Shown here piece by piece: positions 41,807-42,245 of a stretch of DNA of 42,245 nt (its first letter is position 1; the number at the start of each line of letters is the position of its first letter). The translations under genes and the position numbers were made by a program. The DNA comes from an uncultured Anaerofilum sp. (GTDB taxonomy: Bacteria; Bacillota; Clostridia; Oscillospirales; Ruminococcaceae). The notes below the pieces were generated by a model that was not told the DNA's origin, did no database searches, and saw only the letters and a list, made by a program, of their open reading frames with translations. The DNA is taken from NCBI GenBank assembly GCA_944385945.1, contig CALWZD010000084.1:1-42245 (forward strand), written 5' to 3'.

Positions 41807-41829
41807 AATAAGGCACTCAGCGAGAGCAT

Positions 41830-41905
41830 AGGGGTATAGCTCAGTTGGTAGAGCAGCGGTCTCCAAAACCGCGTGCCGAGGGTTCGAATCCTTCTGCCCC
41901 TGCCA
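41830..41905 (+). tRNA. tRNA-Trp (anticodon CCA)
   Basis: A 76-nt cloverleaf: acceptor AGGGGTA/TGCCCCT, D-arm AGCTCAGTTGGTAGAGC, anticodon stem GCGGT/ACCGC with loop CTCCAAA (anticodon CCA), T-arm GGGTTCGAATCC, and an encoded CCA end at 41903-41905. Confidence 0.97.
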
Positions 41906-41935
41906 AAGCCTTGCGAAAGTCCGCAAGGCTTTTTT
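41906..41935 (+). terminator. Terminator-like hairpin between tRNA-Trp and tRNA-Thr
   Basis: AAGCCTTGCG (41906-41915) and CGCAAGGCTT (41922-41931) form a perfect 10-bp stem followed by TTTT that runs directly into the first base of tRNA-Thr. Confidence 0.8.
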
Positions 41936-42011
41936 GCTGCTATAGCTCAGCAGGTAGAGCACATCCTTGGTAAGGATGAGGTCGTGCGTTCAAGTCGCAT
42001 TAGCAGCTCCA
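41936..42011 (+). tRNA. tRNA-Thr (anticodon GGT)
   Basis: A 76-nt cloverleaf: acceptor GCTGCTA/TAGCAGC, D-arm AGCTCAGCAGGTAGAGC, anticodon stem CATCC/GGATG with loop TTGGTAA (anticodon GGT), a T-arm with GTTCAAGTC, and an encoded CCA end at 42009-42011. Confidence 0.95.
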
Positions 42012-42017
42012 AAGGAA

Positions 42018-42065
42018 ATATAGGAATGTGCTTGAAGAAAGTCGAGCATATTCCTATATCCTATT
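42018..42065 (+). terminator. Long hairpin after tRNA-Thr
   Basis: ATATAGGAATGTGCT (42018-42032) and AGCATATTCCTATAT (42045-42059) make a 15-bp stem with one G-U pair and a 12-nt loop, then CCTATTTCTT. It probably ends the tRNA transcript, though the T tract is poor. Confidence 0.5.
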
Positions 42066-42154
42066 TCTTAATGAAATAGAACATAGTTGTTACCACCGAA
42101 CGTGGAGCCGCCAGCTACGGCAGCTTACTCGTCCCAATTCCCGTTGGGCAGCTA

Positions 42155-42245
42155 TTATTCGCTCAAGAGTGCAAAGGTTGCTGCGATGCCTGTTTCAGCA
42201 TAGGGACAGGTTGCGATCCTATCCACAGCACCTTCACCCATGATG
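42155..42245 (-). CDS. Possible C-terminal fragment of a gene running off the right edge
   Basis: On the minus strand a frame enters from the window edge and reads 29 codons (MGEGAVDRIATCPYAETG, then IAATFALLSE) to a TAA at 42155-42157. The composition looks protein-like, but I recognise no family, and it is too short to judge. The same frame continues after two adjacent stops with protein-like text, so it may be a decayed gene. The rest of 42066-42154 holds nothing else I can support. Confidence 0.25.
   Translation of the reverse strand, partial: IMGEGAVDRIATCPYAETGIAATFALLSE

Noticed and set aside
41906-41935. T-box or other riboswitch between the tRNA genes
   Set aside because: The 30-nt spacer holds only a simple hairpin with a T tract, far too short for a T-box.
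42028-42243. 71-codon open frame on the plus strand at the right edge
   Set aside because: Arg/Ser/Gln-rich translation, start inside the hairpin after tRNA-Thr, no SD.

Overview
The window reads as a chromosomal stretch of a low-to-mid GC Clostridia, most probably an Oscillospiraceae/Ruminococcaceae relative. I infer this from the gene families (DUF5685, DUF4364, DUF951, YfhO, an M18 aminopeptidase, a BlaI/M56 pair), from strong SD-led starts including several TTG/GTG starts, and from short GC-rich dispersed palindromes of a type I recall from Faecalibacterium-like genomes. No phage, plasmid, IS or CRISPR module is evident. It is mostly housekeeping sequence with a few lineage-specific modules.

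Layout. 1-1290 (-) is a right-anchored partial rmuC. 1395-2183 is a membrane-anchored polysaccharide deacetylase. 2319-4389 is a compact three-gene operon (DUF5685 protein, J-like protein without HPD and with a Cys-rich tail, six-TM membrane protein). 4480-6261 is a serine hydrolase. 6420-10721 is an NAD operon (NrtR-type Nudix regulator, pncB, nadE) behind a consensus promoter and a palindromic operator. 10843-12442 (-) holds DUF4364 and an S1-repeat protein. 12696-16157 is a tight operon DUF951-prfA-tsaC/sua5-coaE-lytic transglycosylase, followed by an M18 aminopeptidase (16229-17629). 17630-17945 is a repeat-rich spacer. 17946-18551 (-) is a TetR regulator divergent from an ABC ATPase and a giant FtsX-like permease with a built-in coiled coil (18802-23242). 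23453-24574 is an N-acetyl-sugar amidotransferase. 24698-30239 (-) is dusB-yfhO-tex. 30403-34391 is polA-rimI-tsaD. 34587-36406 is a BlaI-type repressor with an M56 membrane metalloprotease. 36447-41583 (-) is a four-gene surface-glycan operon (MBOAT, SGNH hydrolase, glycosyltransferase-like protein, flippase). tRNA-Trp and tRNA-Thr lie at 41830-42011, and the right edge holds poorly interpretable sequence.

How the parts fit. The NAD genes couple salvage of nicotinate (PncB) and the final glutamine-dependent amidation (NadE) under one Nudix-type sensor. TsaC/Sua5, TsaD and RimI are dispersed parts of tRNA t6A synthesis and ribosomal-protein acetylation. The MBOAT/SGNH pair is the usual composition of an O-acylation device acting on an exported glycan, and the flippase and glycosyltransferase-like protein in the same operon suggest the substrate. 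The TetR-ABC block looks like an inducible envelope transporter. The most unusual material is the DUF5685/J-like/membrane operon, the coiled-coil permease with its structured leader, and a 31-bp hairpin duplicated on either side of a pair of oppositely oriented dispersed repeats.

All family assignments come from reading motifs by eye; no database search was run.
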